In this document: positions 22,930-37,200 of the stretch, one piece after another | Position numbering within the stretch: the first letter of the stretch is position 1 | Layout: every line of letters starts with the position of its first letter | NCBI GenBank assembly: GCA_029851415.1 | Contig: CM056743.1 | Coordinates: 27,194,905-27,258,904 of the forward strand | DNA: 64,000 nucleotides | Source: Eretmocerus hayati | Lineage: Eukaryota; Arthropoda; Insecta; Hymenoptera; Aphelinidae | Direction of reading: 5' to 3' | Notes under the pieces: generated by a model | Told to the model about the DNA's origin: nothing | Database searches by the model: none | Seen by the model: the letters and a program-made list of their open reading frames with translations, nothing else | Position numbers and translations under genes: made by a program

Positions 22930-24930
22930 CTATGTACTAACAATATGCACAGGTCAGTTTAAACACGGATTTACGCATTATATATCACTTTTCTCTCACT
23001 TTCCGACCATTTCCGACAAGCGCGAGCGTTCAACTTCCTCTAATTAGCGATTTGGCGTCCCCATCCGTAATTTTTGAAGATACTCGCTAAAACTCTTAGT
23101 ATGAGCTCATAGTGGCACTTGAAGAACAAAAAATATTTTCTTGTGTTAATTGGTTGAATTTTTCATTCGATCTCGTGATTGGAAATTAACCTAATCGTTA
23201 CGGTGTGTACCTATTATCGATGATGACATTCACGAATTGAGTTATGAATATCTCTTCAAAGCATTCGCCATCCTGCCCAAAATATTGTGAGTTTGTGACG
23301 CGGATTCTATTCGTCTTATTGGTTTGAAAATAGTATATTATGCAACAAGTGCGAGAAGGTCTAATTCCGCCCAAGTTGCCAAACGAGTGCGTGAATGTTA
23401 CTTTTCGCGCGAGTTGGCAACGTGTGCGGAAACTTCTCGCACGTGTTGTATATACTATTTTTTTGCAACTGTGCGCGAAGTTGTAATGAAATGCACCACT
23501 GTCCAAGCAAGATTATCTCAAAAACGAAGTCTCGAAGGGAGACCGAATTCAGAGGGGTGATGTGACATCATATTTTGGAACTGTGCGTGAATGTAAAACT
23601 ATGCGATAAGTCATTTCTGCATTACTTCTCGCACTGTAAATAATGGAAAGAAGTCTCATTTTTCTACAACTTTGCGCACACAGTTGCATAGAAAGTGTTA
23701 TCAGCACTTGAGCATTTATTTCGACCGAAGTTATATCAAAATTTCTTAGCAAATTTCATTCAGAACATTAAATTATCAACTCACACAAGAATATTGATCA
23801 TAAGTTGTTCTCGATACCTCAGATGATTTATTCATTAAAAAAAAAAAAAAACACGAATCATAAGAAAAAAATTACACACACAAGTTTGCTTCGTATATAA
23901 GATGAATCAAGAGATGAATGAAGTCAAATTATGGATGACCAATTGACTCAATGGTAACTAAATACATTATCCATTCTATCCTGGTCCTAATTTTTTAATG
24001 CAACATTTCATAAGTTCCAATAGACTTTTGGAATAACTCGATTTCAACGAGTGTGAGATCGTTATTCTACGTCATAAGAGTGCAAAAAATGGGCGTTAAT
24101 TATGTGAGAATCGTGCTTCCCACAGCTCGTAGAAGGGTTAACGGAAGAAATTCACGAGAGACGGATTTTATCGATAATGCAAGAGTGTAAGTCTGCGAAA
24201 AATTGTGGACAGCTACTGCAGTTCCAACAACTGTGACGGCTGATTTCTTGTTAACGTGATTTGTTGAGTTTGACTTCCAGCAAAAGACCTAAATTCGTGA
24301 GACAAAGTTTTTGATTGATATAGAAAATCCATGGATGATAAAGTGAACTTTGACAATGAAAAATCTGGAATGGTGCCATCTCTGGGTAAAATCAACCCGT
24401 CTACGACATCGAAACAATACAAAAAAACGAAACCAGTCGTGAAACTGAATCAGAATTTTATTTTATTTACTCTCAGAATGAGCGTGATTACATCAATCAA
24501 TCAACTTAATCAATCAATTTTCAGTTTACTCCGATTTAACAAATTTTCGAGTAGTTAAGATCGTCTCTTTGTCATTTCATTGATCACATTTTCATTCTAG
24601 TAGCCTCTCAATATAAGTAGAAACGAATTTACCATTGTTCATCATAACTCTCAAACTATGTATAAACAATCAAATCATTAGTGAAGCACAGTCAACGAGT
24701 AAATATTTCACAATCGTTTCTATCCCAAGTATACATGATCTTGAAATTGTAATAGGCGGATCGTGTATTAAAATTAATAAATGAAAGTCGAGATTGGCTA
24801 CAGGACAAAATGTCTTATGGGCTACACAGTTTCGAAAAACTTAAAGTTAGTCGAATTTTACAAAATTTCTCATTCATCTCGTGTCTAGGTTATACAAACT
24901 TGAAGATCATTTGATTCATCATTGTGATCA
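22930..24930. other. Intergenic region upstream of receptor gene A
   Basis: No gene or element with clear ends is visible. Around 23330-23660 there is a cluster of alternately oriented GCGAGAAG/CTTCTCGC and TGCGCGAA-type motifs that looks like degraded inverted-repeat DNA. The promoter of receptor gene A must lie toward 24.6-24.93 kb, but I see no element I can assign. Confidence 0.4.
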
Positions 24931-24933
24931 TGA

Positions 24934-25237
24934 ATGCTCATGACCATTAAAATTTTTTCAGACCGTGCATCAGCTTTTGATGACAAAACAACAATCCTAC
25001 GTTATCTCATGGATGCTATTGGGAATTGGCCTGAAACTGATTCTGATGTGATCCATTATCAATTCCGTTTTATATTTACACTGACAATAATACTTTTCTT
25101 CTGTATAATCCCACAAACTACTATGCTATTCTTCTGTGGAAATGATATGAATGTAATATTCGATGTTCTGACCACCGGAGATATGATAATCACGATTGCT
25201 GTTGTGAAATTCGGAGCGATTAAATTCCATCAGGAAG
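24934..25237 (+). CDS. Receptor A exon 1
   Basis: This exon covers about residues 1-101 and ends CAGGAAG with donor GTAATT, phase 1. The frame runs on to a TGA at 25276, so without the splice the gene looks truncated. The donor and the exact phase fit with 35807 show that the stop is intronic. Confidence 0.85.
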
Positions 25238-28200
25238 GTAATTATTACGATGCGAAATTGTTGATGGAGTATGATTGAGAAATTCTAAGACAGTATTTTA
25301 ACTCTTGGCTGTTCCTGTGGGGTATAATGCACCCGAGGCCTCTTTCACGAGTTCGCCACGCGCGTAATTCAAAGTTTCCTGGGCTCATAGTGATATTTGT
25401 TAGCAGTCAAGATGTGCCGCTTACCGTCCGTGCTCATAGCGCCAGTTTTGGCGCACGCGTCGCTCCGCAACAGCCAAGCAAAATGGCCGTGGGGTTTGAC
25501 ACACCCCAGAGCGCCAGCTAGGCGCGCGTCGTGTATTTTTCACTCGAGTATGTTTCATGGATCAGAATTATCCACGTATAATTTTCGATTACACACGCTG
25601 TTTTCTCCTCTGATTTCGCCTTCATACAGGCAACTATCAAATTTTTGACATTTGTGCAAGAGAAGAGCGACGAAGTGCGAAAGTTGTTTCTTTTTTCACT
25701 AGTAAATTATTGCAAAAAAAACAAAAATGACCCTGTCACTAAAAAAATTCTACAGGACGCAATTTTCAATGAAATGAGCTGAAAAGTTATCTCAATCATC
25801 TCAAGTTCAAGCAAATATGAGAAAAAATAGCGCAGTAGTAGATCCCTCAAGGGAGGTCTTCATTCCGGCATATTGGGTGAGAATAAAAATTCTCAATTCA
25901 TCGGTCGAACCATGTCAGAATGAATAAATTCCTTTTTTCAAGATCCACTCCTGCGCTATGTTTTTCTCAAATTGACCTGATCTTGAGATGACACAGTTGA
26001 ATTTTCAGTCCATTTCGAAAACTGCGCCCTCTAGAATTTTTTCAGTGCAAAATATGATTTTTTGCGTTTTTTTTGGACATTTGTATTTTTTGGAATTTTT
26101 TATTCGATCTTGGAAAATATATGGATACATTGGCCCATCAAAAACATATCAGAGAAGCTACAGAGGAATTTTGAAGCGGAAAGATTGATTATTGGAGCCA
26201 TGGCATCATTTTTTTGACTGGGGTGCAATCCACCCCAGTCAACCAGCTATGTTATTTGGCGAAGCGACGCCTGAGGGTTAATTCGAAATGCAAGAGAAAA
26301 GTACAATATACTATTTAGGGCTCGCCGGGCCGTTTTGGGGCATCGAGAGTCATTTCTACTCGTTACACTTGGGGAAAATTGATTCCCGTACTGCAAAACA
26401 GCCTAACCTCGCATCGGTGCATAATGTTTCCGTGACCGAGTGACGGGTTTCCAGCCAGAGCCGTAGGCTAGGGTCGGCATCATCACGAAGTTGCGAAATA
26501 GTACGTTCTCATACAAGAGGGTGGGAATGCTGGTTGGGATGCGGAAACCACCGCGTCGAGATTCGGCAGAAGTCGAATTGGGCTCGCTGGTTAATCCCCA
26601 TTCTAATCGCTTTCTAGAATAGCAGCTGCCTTAGCGTAGACCATGATGAACAGTGTAACCGTTGCACTGGTAATCAAAGTGGCTAATTAAGTAGCACTAG
26701 TGCATGTCATAATCCATATTTGACAATAACTTTGTATATATTGGTATATGGGAATCGACATACTTCAAAAAGTGATATAGCCAGGAGAGCAATACCAATT
26801 TTGTCACTATGACAAGCCATCGAAATGATTTGACATCTAGTATTTCTGCCAGAATAAATAAATGTTGCCCATATATTTCAAATGCTTTGGTACTTGATGG
26901 AATCACAGATACATTACGATTATTTTACCAGGAAAGCCATCTTATTTTTCATACGAAATGACACCGGTGAGAAGATCTATTTATTCAAAGATTTTTTTGA
27001 GGTTATTTAACGGCAATAACAAATCAAAATGCTGTATTCACAATCCAGTATTGGTCTGACAGCAATACCACGTTACAATTCAGCCCTACTGTTCGAACTG
27101 CAATATTCCATCCCCAGTGTGTTGAAATTTCTTCACGCACGAGCGTCAGCGATTGCGTAAAGAATCTCAACAGTGCATAAAGTGTTACTCGAGTGTGTGA
27201 AGTTTCCGACAGTGCGTAAAGTATCGAAGTCGTTTCGTACGATATTTTTCGCAATTCGATGTCCGTAAAGTTTTTCCTTACGCACCGAAAAATGGTCTGT
27301 ACGCACTGATTTTACGCACATGATTGCGAAAAATGGAATTTTGGGAATCGATACGGGCTGGTGCCCCAAAGTTACGTTTTCATACGTTGATATGGAATAA
27401 AGTCCACTGAGCGCTGAGAATTGAGGTTCTTGGTTCCTATAGAGCCACCAAGTTTTTATCAAAATCAACACGGGGTTAAATAGAGAAATGCCAAATCCAC
27501 TACTTTCTTCTCGCTAGGTTTAATTGTATTCCTGCTCCAATTCAAAATTTTTCAACGTACTTCAACACATTCTGAAGCTTGTTTGGAAACCTACAGAATG
27601 AGTTTAAGGACGTCTGATTTTGATTGACCAGGACCGAGCTATCTCAATTTTGCCGAAGAGTCATTCTTATTGAAATCACCAACAATGAGCAATTTTACGC
27701 TGAATTTATATAGAGCAAACATAGCGGGTTGACGTTCCCAAAATGATATTAGATTGAGCAAGATCCACCTCCATCACTCGCGAAAACAGGATCCCGTTAA
27801 AAAATCTAAGAGGTCCCACGCTGGGGCCATGCGTGGGAGCCACGGTTGCGCCACCAGTGGGATGTAACGCCTTCCCTTCAGTACCTCTGTAACGGACTCG
27901 ACAAGGGTCAGGCTGGCTCGGAGTGCAAAAATATTCAAATAATTTCAAATTAAGGGAAAAAGGTTCAAATAAATAAAAAGTCAATCATTTTGGGGCAACC
28001 CCGAGGCAAAAAAGACCAGACAGAAGGCCTGGCCAAAAACCTCAAATGCTAGATCAAACTATATTAAAGATTAGAGAAATTCAGATATTCATTACAGCAT
28101 AAATGACAAAATTATACTTATGATTTATACAAACGCACCGCGTGCTTTTTGGTATACACAGCAAATCGATCAATTCGCTTGCGACTCTGCGCGACAACTG

Positions 28201-31200
28201 CCGAGCACCCCGCTCTTGGGCCGCACGGTCTCGATTCTTAGGGCGGCCTCGCCGCTTCTTCCGGGCCCGACTTACGGGGAATTTAGCGATAAGCAAAGCC
28301 GTACATGAGTGCAGCCGAGTTTACTTCGGCTTGGTTTTGAGATGGTTTAATTCGCCAATACTTTCTGTCCAATCAATAAATATAATAGTTCATAATAACA
28401 ATTGCTCAAGTTTTTAAAAACCCAGAAAAATCTCAAACACAACAAATATCCGCAAATAATGTTTATCGCTAATTTCTCCATATTTGATTTTTACGAATAT
28501 TTATACAATCACAAATACGCTTATGTTACAATTTATAAATCTATTCAATTTTTCAACATTCACTCTAGTTACAATTTTACTTAATGCACGCACTCTGAGC
28601 CCTTAATCTACTATATTCGGTTTATTACTAGATATTACTTTTGTGTAGAAATGGGCTTGGCCCGGCGCGAGCCCGGCGAAGGCTCAGCCCTGCGAAGAGC
28701 AAGGCAAGAACTATACCGGCTATGCTATGGCATGGTACAGAATCGGGCTATATATACATCTATACTCTAGGCCGACCGCATGGCTTGCGGCGCAGCTGAG
28801 AGGTGCGTGCGCGCGCCTCACGCATATAGTGTATCTCACTCACACCCATCGGTACGCGTACCACTCATTCCATCTCACTCTGATTCATGCGCTCAACTAT
28901 GGAATTCTACGGGAGGCTAAACTTTCGGTTCGTAACAGCCTCCGCGTGGCAAAGCCGTGGCAGCCCTTACTAGACATTTTGAGCATTGCGATAAGGACTT
29001 TTTCGAAGATATTTGGGATTGCACCAGATTCATGCATGAAAATCCAATGAATATTAGTCGTTGAAGTGACTGCGATGTGTAAAAATCATGCACAGAAACC
29101 TATAAGAAGAAAAATGTACCGAAATTTGAGGTAGAAAATCGGGTGTCGCGCCACTGACTCGATCATTTGTGCATCAATGTGATCAGATAGACTCGGCCAC
29201 TTATCTCAAAACGGTAGCTCTGTTTGTTCGCTTCAATCTCCAATATAAATCAATGCGATATCAATGCAATATACCACAACCATGCCACAACAGTGACCGA
29301 GTCCAGCCGCGTGGCGCTGTCCAACCTAACCTAACTTCCGCGTTGCCCCTCGCTGTTGATATGCTCCGCTCGCTGTATCACAGGTGTGATTGTTCAACAA
29401 TTTTGTTGATGATTCCTACCTCAACGTGAGTAAGGAGTGAGCGTTATCAATTTTTGTGGATTTGAAGCCGTGTCAGATAAAATGATCGCCTGATTCGTGC
29501 CAGCGTGCATAATATAAATGTGGGGTAAACATGCGAGGGAAATCCCGAGGTGAATTTCTCCTGCTGAATATGTTCGAGTGACAGATCCTGTATAAATCAG
29601 CACATACAAATTCTACATCACTAAAGATTAGATATGAAAAATCGAATAACTATAGTGAACTAATACATTAGTTTATCTATCATAGAGGTTCCACGTCTAA
29701 TCAGCTGTGATCTCGCCACGGAATGTTTACGTGTATTTTTGTATGAGGGCTCACCAAGGCATCAACAGCGTACGCGCGGCCGTGCTCAGCTGTTACATGC
29801 CGTGCGTGCGCCAGGCGGGGCAGGCGTTACATTTCGTCTTTTACCACGCGGAAGCACCGGGGGGCGACCATAGTTTCCCACGCGGGGAGCCTAGGGGCAG
29901 GCGTGGCGATTTCTGATCGGGATCATGCAATTTTACTGAGGGATCCCCATCGTAAGGCTCTCCTGATGGTCGTGAAGAATTTCTTTTTATCGCCTTCCTT
30001 ACGGAAACATTGTGTTTCCGCCACCCTGCGCAGATAGGTAAACGCCATTCCCGTATTCTGACGACAAAATAGCTTATGTGCGGAAAACGATTTACCTCAA
30101 CTCGGTTCATGAATATATTCGTTGATTTTTTTTTCTGAGTAGAACATAAAGAAAAACCCGATGACAGGATCTCCCTAATGGATCCTCAGCGGCAGACCAT
30201 GAGTGCCTTTTTTTTGCCAACCCGGTAAACCGGATGAGCATGAATCCAGCGCCCGTGTGCCCGGGGAGCTAAAACCTTCTGGTCCCAGCCCCGCAATCTT
30301 GGCAAGCCTTCATTGCAGAACTAGGGGCAGCACACCACTATCTAACCAACCCACCCCGGAACCGCGTTAGCATTACTTCAGGGTGGGAGGGGCATCGCGC
30401 ACCATGGGCCGTTCCTCTTTGGTGTATCCGCTCTTCTGTCTTCTCTCTTCGTCGTCAATGATCACTCTTCAACTTGTTGATGTTCACTATGCAGCGCCCC
30501 TTGCTTGGCAATACAATGCCCGTTCTCGCTCTTCTTTTCGGGTGATCGACATCTGGATATAGGCGGCGATCTTATCCCACGTCTCTTCGCTGCGGAGCAT
30601 GAACGGCACTGGGGTCTCAGCGGTGATCTGATTTCCGAGCGAGTTCATGAGCTCCGTTCTCTCCACAGCTTTGTTCACGCACTGGAAGAGTGCATGCTCC
30701 GCATCGGCCCAGTCTACCTCACACATCTGACAGACCGGGGTTACCTTCTTCTGGAACCACTCCAGGTACTCTCCGAAGCAGCCATGCCCGATGAGCGCCT
30801 GCATCAGCCAGTGATCCAGCTCTCCATGAGCTCGATAGATCCACCTGGCTATGTCGGGGATCAATCTTTGCGTCCATTCCCTTTTCGTTGTGCTCTCCCA
30901 CTCTTTCTGCCACTCTTCGACAGTCTCTCCCCTCTCGACGTCCCAAATGAGGGTCTCGCGAGTGGGGTTGAGCACGACTCAATCGCTTTTGAGAGCTTCT
31001 TGGCGTTTTCATACACGCACTCTCTCGGCTACTAGCAGGCGAACGGGTGATGTACCTGCTAGCACACAGGCTGCTTGGTCGGACACCGTGCAGTAAGCGC
31101 TGATCGTCCGGAGCGCGAAACGCCGTGCCGCTGGACTGGGCCTAGCTTCGCATTGATCACCGACCCCCTAGCTGCCTGTCCCTAGATTGGTGCACCGTAC

Positions 31201-34200
31201 AGGAATTTAGCTTTTATATCCCGGGTGCCCAGCTTCCGCCTCCACCCTGCTTGCCTCCATGGGCGTGGGGCACGGATACGCCCTGCCAGCGCATCGGTCT
31301 GAAGACCGGCCATTACCATCCACAAGTGTTTTGGCAATGTCACGGTCCCCCTCCCCGACTACCGAATTCCGGGCTCGGCCCCCAGCACAAGGCCGATGCC
31401 CACCCCTCGGTAGGGGGTTTTGGGGCTCGTCTGGGCTTCCTGAGAGCTCAAGGAGCCCCTCGGGATTATGGACGAGTCTTCCAGGCTCGCATTGTTATCG
31501 CTCGAAGGCGATTCCAATGCGAGTCTCTAGACTCACCCACTCCCGATGTTCGGTCTCCACGCTCCGACAGGGCGCTGGCTGGGGCCAGGAGCTCGTCAGA
31601 ATCCAGGGATAAAGCACCATGCCCTAACCCCCTTTGCGGGTTTGGTGCACCTCGAGCAAGATGGAATAGCTCCCGGTGCTGAGTAGGGCTCTCGTGTTAG
31701 GCTTGGGTCCACCGATATTCGGCATGACCCGTTGGAGGGCGCCACCGACCCTGTCCGCCTTCAGCGCTGCTTCCCTGAGTTGAGCCTTAGAGCTCCATGG
31801 GTTATTAAACCACACTCCAAGGTACTTGAGTTCCCTCTTGAGTGGGATCTCGTACCCGTTGATGGAGAACGCGGGAGTCTCGAAACTCCTCTCGGTGGCT
31901 AGCCTCGCTTCGCAGTTGTGCTCGGCAAGCTCCGGCCCGTTCTCAGGGAACCACTGACCGATGCGATAGATGGCTTCATTAGCCACACACTCCACTTGCC
32001 ACGCGGTATCGGCGACAACGACTAATGCTGCGTCGTCCGCAAAGCCAATGAGTTCTGCCCCATCTGGAACACTCATGTTCAGGAACTGTCGCATTGAGTG
32101 TTACACTCGAATGGTCCTGACACGGATCCTTGAGCTATCCCTGCGAAAAGTTCCAGCTCAACCCTCCCCTCATCGGTGTCGCACACGAGAACTCTATGAC
32201 GCAACCCATCGCGGATGACTGCGAGCAGGTGAGAGGGAACTTTTCCGTCTAGGGACCTATAGATCCGTTCCCAGCTTGCCGTGTTAAAGGCATTATTCAC
32301 ATCAAGGCAGATTATGGCGCAGAACCCGCCACCTGGTGGAGGTTCTATTGTATGTGCTCTACGGATTCTATCCTACACACACTCGATTGCGTGCATCGTG
32401 CCAAGCCCCTTGCGGAATTCAAACTGCATCGGGGACATCCCTCCGCTGCGCTCGTACTCTTCTTCCGCACGGTTCAGGATCGTGCGGTCATACAGCTTCC
32501 CGATGTTGCCGATTTGACGAATTCTTCGCTGGTTCCCCACCCTTTTCCTCCGGTATGAGGACCAACTTCGTCCGCTTCCGCGCCCTCAGGAACGTCCGCG
32601 CGAGAAGGCACTTGTTGAACAAACTTCAACAGCACTTTGGGCTGCTCTCGGACTACTACCTTCAGGGCCTCATTGGTAATGCCATCAAGCCCCTGCGCGT
32701 TACCACTTGCTAATCTCTTAGCTGCACGTCGAAGCTCTCCCTCGTCATAGAGAGGTATTGGGTCGGAGATGCACCCGGGGAATGTGACTATGAGCCTACC
32801 TTGCGGATAGAGTGCCCTTGCGATCCTCAAAACTGACTCTTTGTCAGCACACTGAGTGAAGAATATAGTTCTGAGCACTCTATGCAGAAAGTATAGCCAA
32901 TGTTACTGGAGAGTAGCCACCAGTCGCGATATTGTTGTGATAACCACTTGGAGAGTACGGAGCGCTCACGAGATATTATTCCTCGCGGCACCGTGTTTAC
33001 ACATTTCGATGCACGTCTCGTTATAACCTGTTCGAACCTGCATGCGACGTGCTTATATTCTCATCTTCATCAGAAGAAAGATTGTGATGAGTCAGACATA
33101 TATTCTACGCCTTCAGAACATCCTATAATTGTTTATATATTCCCGCATAGCCGACATATATGTCCCTGAATGCACATTCAAATGCCGCAAAGGCGCCCAC
33201 TCTCCAGATAGTTCTGACAACTTTATGAAAAGTACGGGCTACTTCATAGCGAGTAAGACCGGAACTTACTTTACGTATAGTGCCCGTTACTCTCGTATAG
33301 TACTCACAACTATATCCTTTTCTCATTGTAGGCGCTATAGGCCCGTCCTTCGAGCGCAGTCTGCTCATGACCACCTGGTACGGTGTGTCCCACGGATCAC
33401 GATCTACCATGCTGCATAGCTTCGCCCAGCACTTTCGCTCGCTGCATCGAATGGCATCCCGTAGGAGCTTCTTTACCTCTCTACAGGCCGATTCGTCTAC
33501 TGCCGCTGAAAGACGTCCGCGTTTGCGCGCTCGCTCTACTCGCCTCCTCTTGGCGTTTGCGTTGCAGCGAAGGTCACCAATCTCCTCGTTACACCAGTAT
33601 GCACGCCTCCTTTGGAACCGCGGTTGCTTGAATGACACTGGTCACCGTCTCTTCCGACGAGACCTCTTCTTCGGGGGCCTCTGCTCCAAGGATTGCTTCC
33701 TTGAAACTTTCCTCGTCAAGTCTACGGACTTGCCATTCCCCGATCTGCCGTGCTATACCTACGTCTCGGCCACCATCTATCTTGAAAAAGATATGACAGT
33801 GGTCGCTAAGCGTTTCCGAATCGAGGACCTACCACTTCGTGACTTGTCTCATGGGCGACGAGCTAACAAACGAGCTAACAAACGTCAGGTCGAGCACAGA
33901 AGACGATGCCTCTCTATGCCATGTCGCTTTTCCTACCTCGTTGAGACAGACCAGGTCCAATCGCGCCATGGTCGTTTCCAGCGCGTTGCCTCTCTCGTCT
34001 TCCGGCCCCCGCTCCAGGTTGGAAGCCTTGGAGTTGGAATCCCTTGCTCTATGGTGAGGCCTCTCTACTGTCTCTAATTATCCTCGAGCTCTCGCAGTTC
34101 CCGAAGGAAGACATTCATCGGTGCATTCGATGAGTAGTAGCAGCTACACACAGCAATATTGCTGATGACTCTTCGGGCAAAGCCCGTCCCTTTCGTCGGT

Positions 34201-37200
34201 TTTTTTATCTTTCTAAGGCTCCCGTTCCAGACTTGGATGGCCGATCCCTTCCCAAGGTCTCCCGTGGTTTGTGGTCGCTCTCCTCGGAGATACTGCTCGG
34301 AGATGACGAGGACATCTGCTCCCAGTCTTCAGGCCTCTGCTTCGATTAGACTGTGAGCATCGTTGCTCCTGCGGAGATTCGCTTGCAGAAAACTAGCCAT
34401 CTTTGCGATTTTTCCGGCCCTTCCATGCTGCTCGCGCCTGCTGGTAGGCCTTGCAGTACTGCATGCCCGGCCTGTGTTTGTGGTCCTCTTTGAGGGCCTT
34501 GCAGCTAAGGCATTTCTGCTCTCCGGTCGCACATGCTGCTGCTATGTGGCCTTCTTCCCCACAGTTGAAGCAACGTTTTGTCCGCCTTACTTGTGGCTTG
34601 TCGCACTATGCGGACAAACGCCCATATTGCAGGCAGTCGTAGCATCTCGGGATTCCGCCTTTTTCCCGGATCCGCTCGTTAACGAAGTCTACCCCGACTT
34701 TCCCTTTGGACAGCACTCCTCTAGCGAGCCGCTCTGGCAGTGTGATCACCGCAACCTGAGCACCCCTGTATCTTGGGTGGATGGTCCTAAACGTGATGCT
34801 GCCTGCACGTTCTGCTCCGAGTTCCTCCACGAAGGCTTCCTTGACTCCCTGGGGTGTACTTACGTCGAAGAGGTCAAGCACTTTCAGCGTGATCGTTGGG
34901 AAAAGACGTCGTATCTCTCCGGCATCTTGAACCACCCTCTTGAGGGCATCCTCAACGGCCTTTGCGTTCACCCCTTTCTCAAGTTCAATGAGTAAATGTC
35001 CCTCTCTCGACTTTAGCACTTCGGAGACTTTTGAACCCACTTGCCTCGTTTCCTCTCCCTGCTTGACTCTCTTGATCATATCTGCGTAGGATAGGCCATC
35101 TTCTTTCACTTCTATGAGGAGTGCGTCAGGTCTAGTCCTTCTCTTATTTTCCTTGTCCGTTCTCTCTTTTTTCTTCTTCCCAGCTCTGCCCTGATTGTCG
35201 GAACGCTTCTCGTTCCCCCTACGTCCCCTGTTCCGTCCCGGAAATTGCCAGCCGGAACCGTCGTCCGAGGGCTGACCGTTCTCTGTGCAGGTTTTCAGTG
35301 GTGTCCCTGGCGTGGATGAGGGTGTCCTGAACAGTCCAGCTCCTTGTCCTCTGAAATTGAGCTGCTCCAGCCTAAGGGGTGTTTCTTTGCTCTTTTGATG
35401 TCGACTTCCTGCTCCCGGTTGATGGGTCTTTTGCGGCCTCTTTTCTGTTAGGTCCCCTGTCCAACTCTTCGCGGGGGTATAATGAGGCTCCATGGGGCTG
35501 TCGAGGCTGATTCGTTGACTGTATATCAGCACACGGGTATAGATATGTTGGGAGAATATCTCTTCGTTATTTAAAATGGCAAAAAATCTAATATGGCCGA
35601 ATCTCAAAACTCTCCCGTAAGAAATATACAGGCCAAGATGGTGGCGTTCCAAAACATGTTTACTCCCAATAGCTAACCTGTTACCAACTAGCCACCGTGT
35701 TTTCGGAATTTCTGAATTGAGCAGGATCTGGGCAAGGACCATGGGTTATTGCTATTGGAATTTTTAACAAAACTCACCAAACTGTTCTTAAATTTGTCAA
35801 TTCCAGGTCTCAAAAAGGTTATCGTCTGCGTGAGAAGAGATTGGAGTTTATCAAATGAAGAACAGCGTCAAACAATGATAAGGAATTATGAAGTAGGAAG
35901 AATCGTTTACCTGTGTTACATAACACAAGCTCTATCAGTTGTTTATACTAATGGCTTGTGCAGATCCAACGCCCTCGAAATATTGGGATTCAAACATCAT
36001 TTGGAGTCAAATTCATCAATTGAGAGACCTATGTTTCTCACATCCAAATTCTTCTTTGAAACAAAATACAGCCCTACATTTGAGTTGGTCTGGTTTTGCC
36101 AGTTCCTAACGACACATTTTACGTCAGCAGTAACCACAACCTCTGATGGATTCATTATCATGTGCCTCTTACATGTACGCGCACAACTCAAAAATTTTCA
36201 AATTACTTTGAGCAAGATAGTTCGACCAAAAAATGTTCAAGATTTTCCTTCCTTGATACAATCGATAGTTGAATCACACGTTAACCTTCGCAGGTGATAC
36301 ACTTTTTATCAATCCTTTACAAATTATGGCTTTAAATGTTATCACAAATCAGTATCTATCACATCGTGTTTTTTATGTGAAAATTCTAATGGTACAAAGT
36401 TCAAGGTGAGTTGTCTAGTTATTGTTATTGTTCGACTTATACTCGACAACTCAAAGTTCAACCCAAATCATTAGATTATTAGAGGAAAGTGGAAACCACT
36501 GGACTTCTGGTACATCCTAACCTATGATATACACACATTTTTGTTCCAATTATTCTCAAATTCTTTTGCGATTTGAGCTAAACCACGAGTTAGGTTATTC
36601 AAGTTAGATCACAACCAGCTTAAATGGCTTAACTATTCGTCTAGCCCAAATCGCAAGAGAATTCGAGGATAATTGGAAAAAAATTTAGCTTGCACGGCTA
36701 TACCGCATGGCCTTGAATAGATAAATAGGTCAGCTATCATGATGGAAAGAGGGCTCAATATGCATAACGCGTTGCTTCGGTAGTAACGATTCATATTGCA
36801 GCCATAGCAACCCTTCTAATCGTGCGAAAATGGCGATAGTTTTTCTAGCAAGGGTTTTCTTTCCGTGTGACAATAAATTGATGTCATCTTATTCTGGATT
36901 TTCTAGTGGTTCTTTTTCGGATTTCTTTGATTCATTAGACCTGATAGTGTCACTGCTCACCAACTTTCTCTCTGTTGCACCACTGTACTTTCTTCGCTTC
37001 GTTTCTTATACATCGTGGAATTTTTTGTTCCCATGTGATTTTCATCGCTCTACCAAATTCTATCTTCTCCACACCACGCCGGACCTTCTCGCAAAATCTA
37101 CAACGTTTCTTGGCCAGTGCATAAGAAAGTTTCTACTCTTATTCGAACGCTGAATTTGGCATTGAATCTTCTACATTCTATGGTATTACACAGCTACCAC

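Larger units (their letters stand above)
30126..35530 (-). mobile_element. R1-clade non-LTR retrotransposon, decayed
   Basis: On the minus strand the order is ORF1 (zinc-knuckle gag), ORF2 with AP-type endonuclease, reverse transcriptase, a C-terminal Cys/His region, a 3' untranslated region and an A-run (30126-30134). ORF1 and ORF2 overlap by eight bases (ORF2 ATG at 34400, ORF1 stop at 34393-34395), an arrangement found in this clade. R1 itself inserts into 28S rDNA, but related lineages (for example Waldo and TRAS) use other sites, and nothing here looks like rDNA. Numerous stops, frameshifts and at least one foreign block (about 31236-31620) make it dead. The 5' limit is uncertain, somewhere near 35530. 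Confidence 0.85.

Noticed and set aside
24934..25278. Receptor A exon 1 as a truncated receptor pseudogene ending in TGA at 25276
   Set aside because: A GT donor at 25238 precedes the stop and joins in phase to 35807, so the stop is intronic.
26260..26700. Possible ribosomal RNA fragment, suggested by an R1-clade element nearby
   Set aside because: I could not match any conserved rRNA core segment, and the R1-like element is not flanked by it.
29315..29332. CCTAACCTAAC as an interstitial insect telomere (TTAGG) repeat
   Set aside because: Only about two units; this can easily occur by chance.
31251..31682. 143-codon plus-strand frame as a gene
   Set aside because: It lies antisense within the retroelement in GC-rich DNA where long chance frames are expected.
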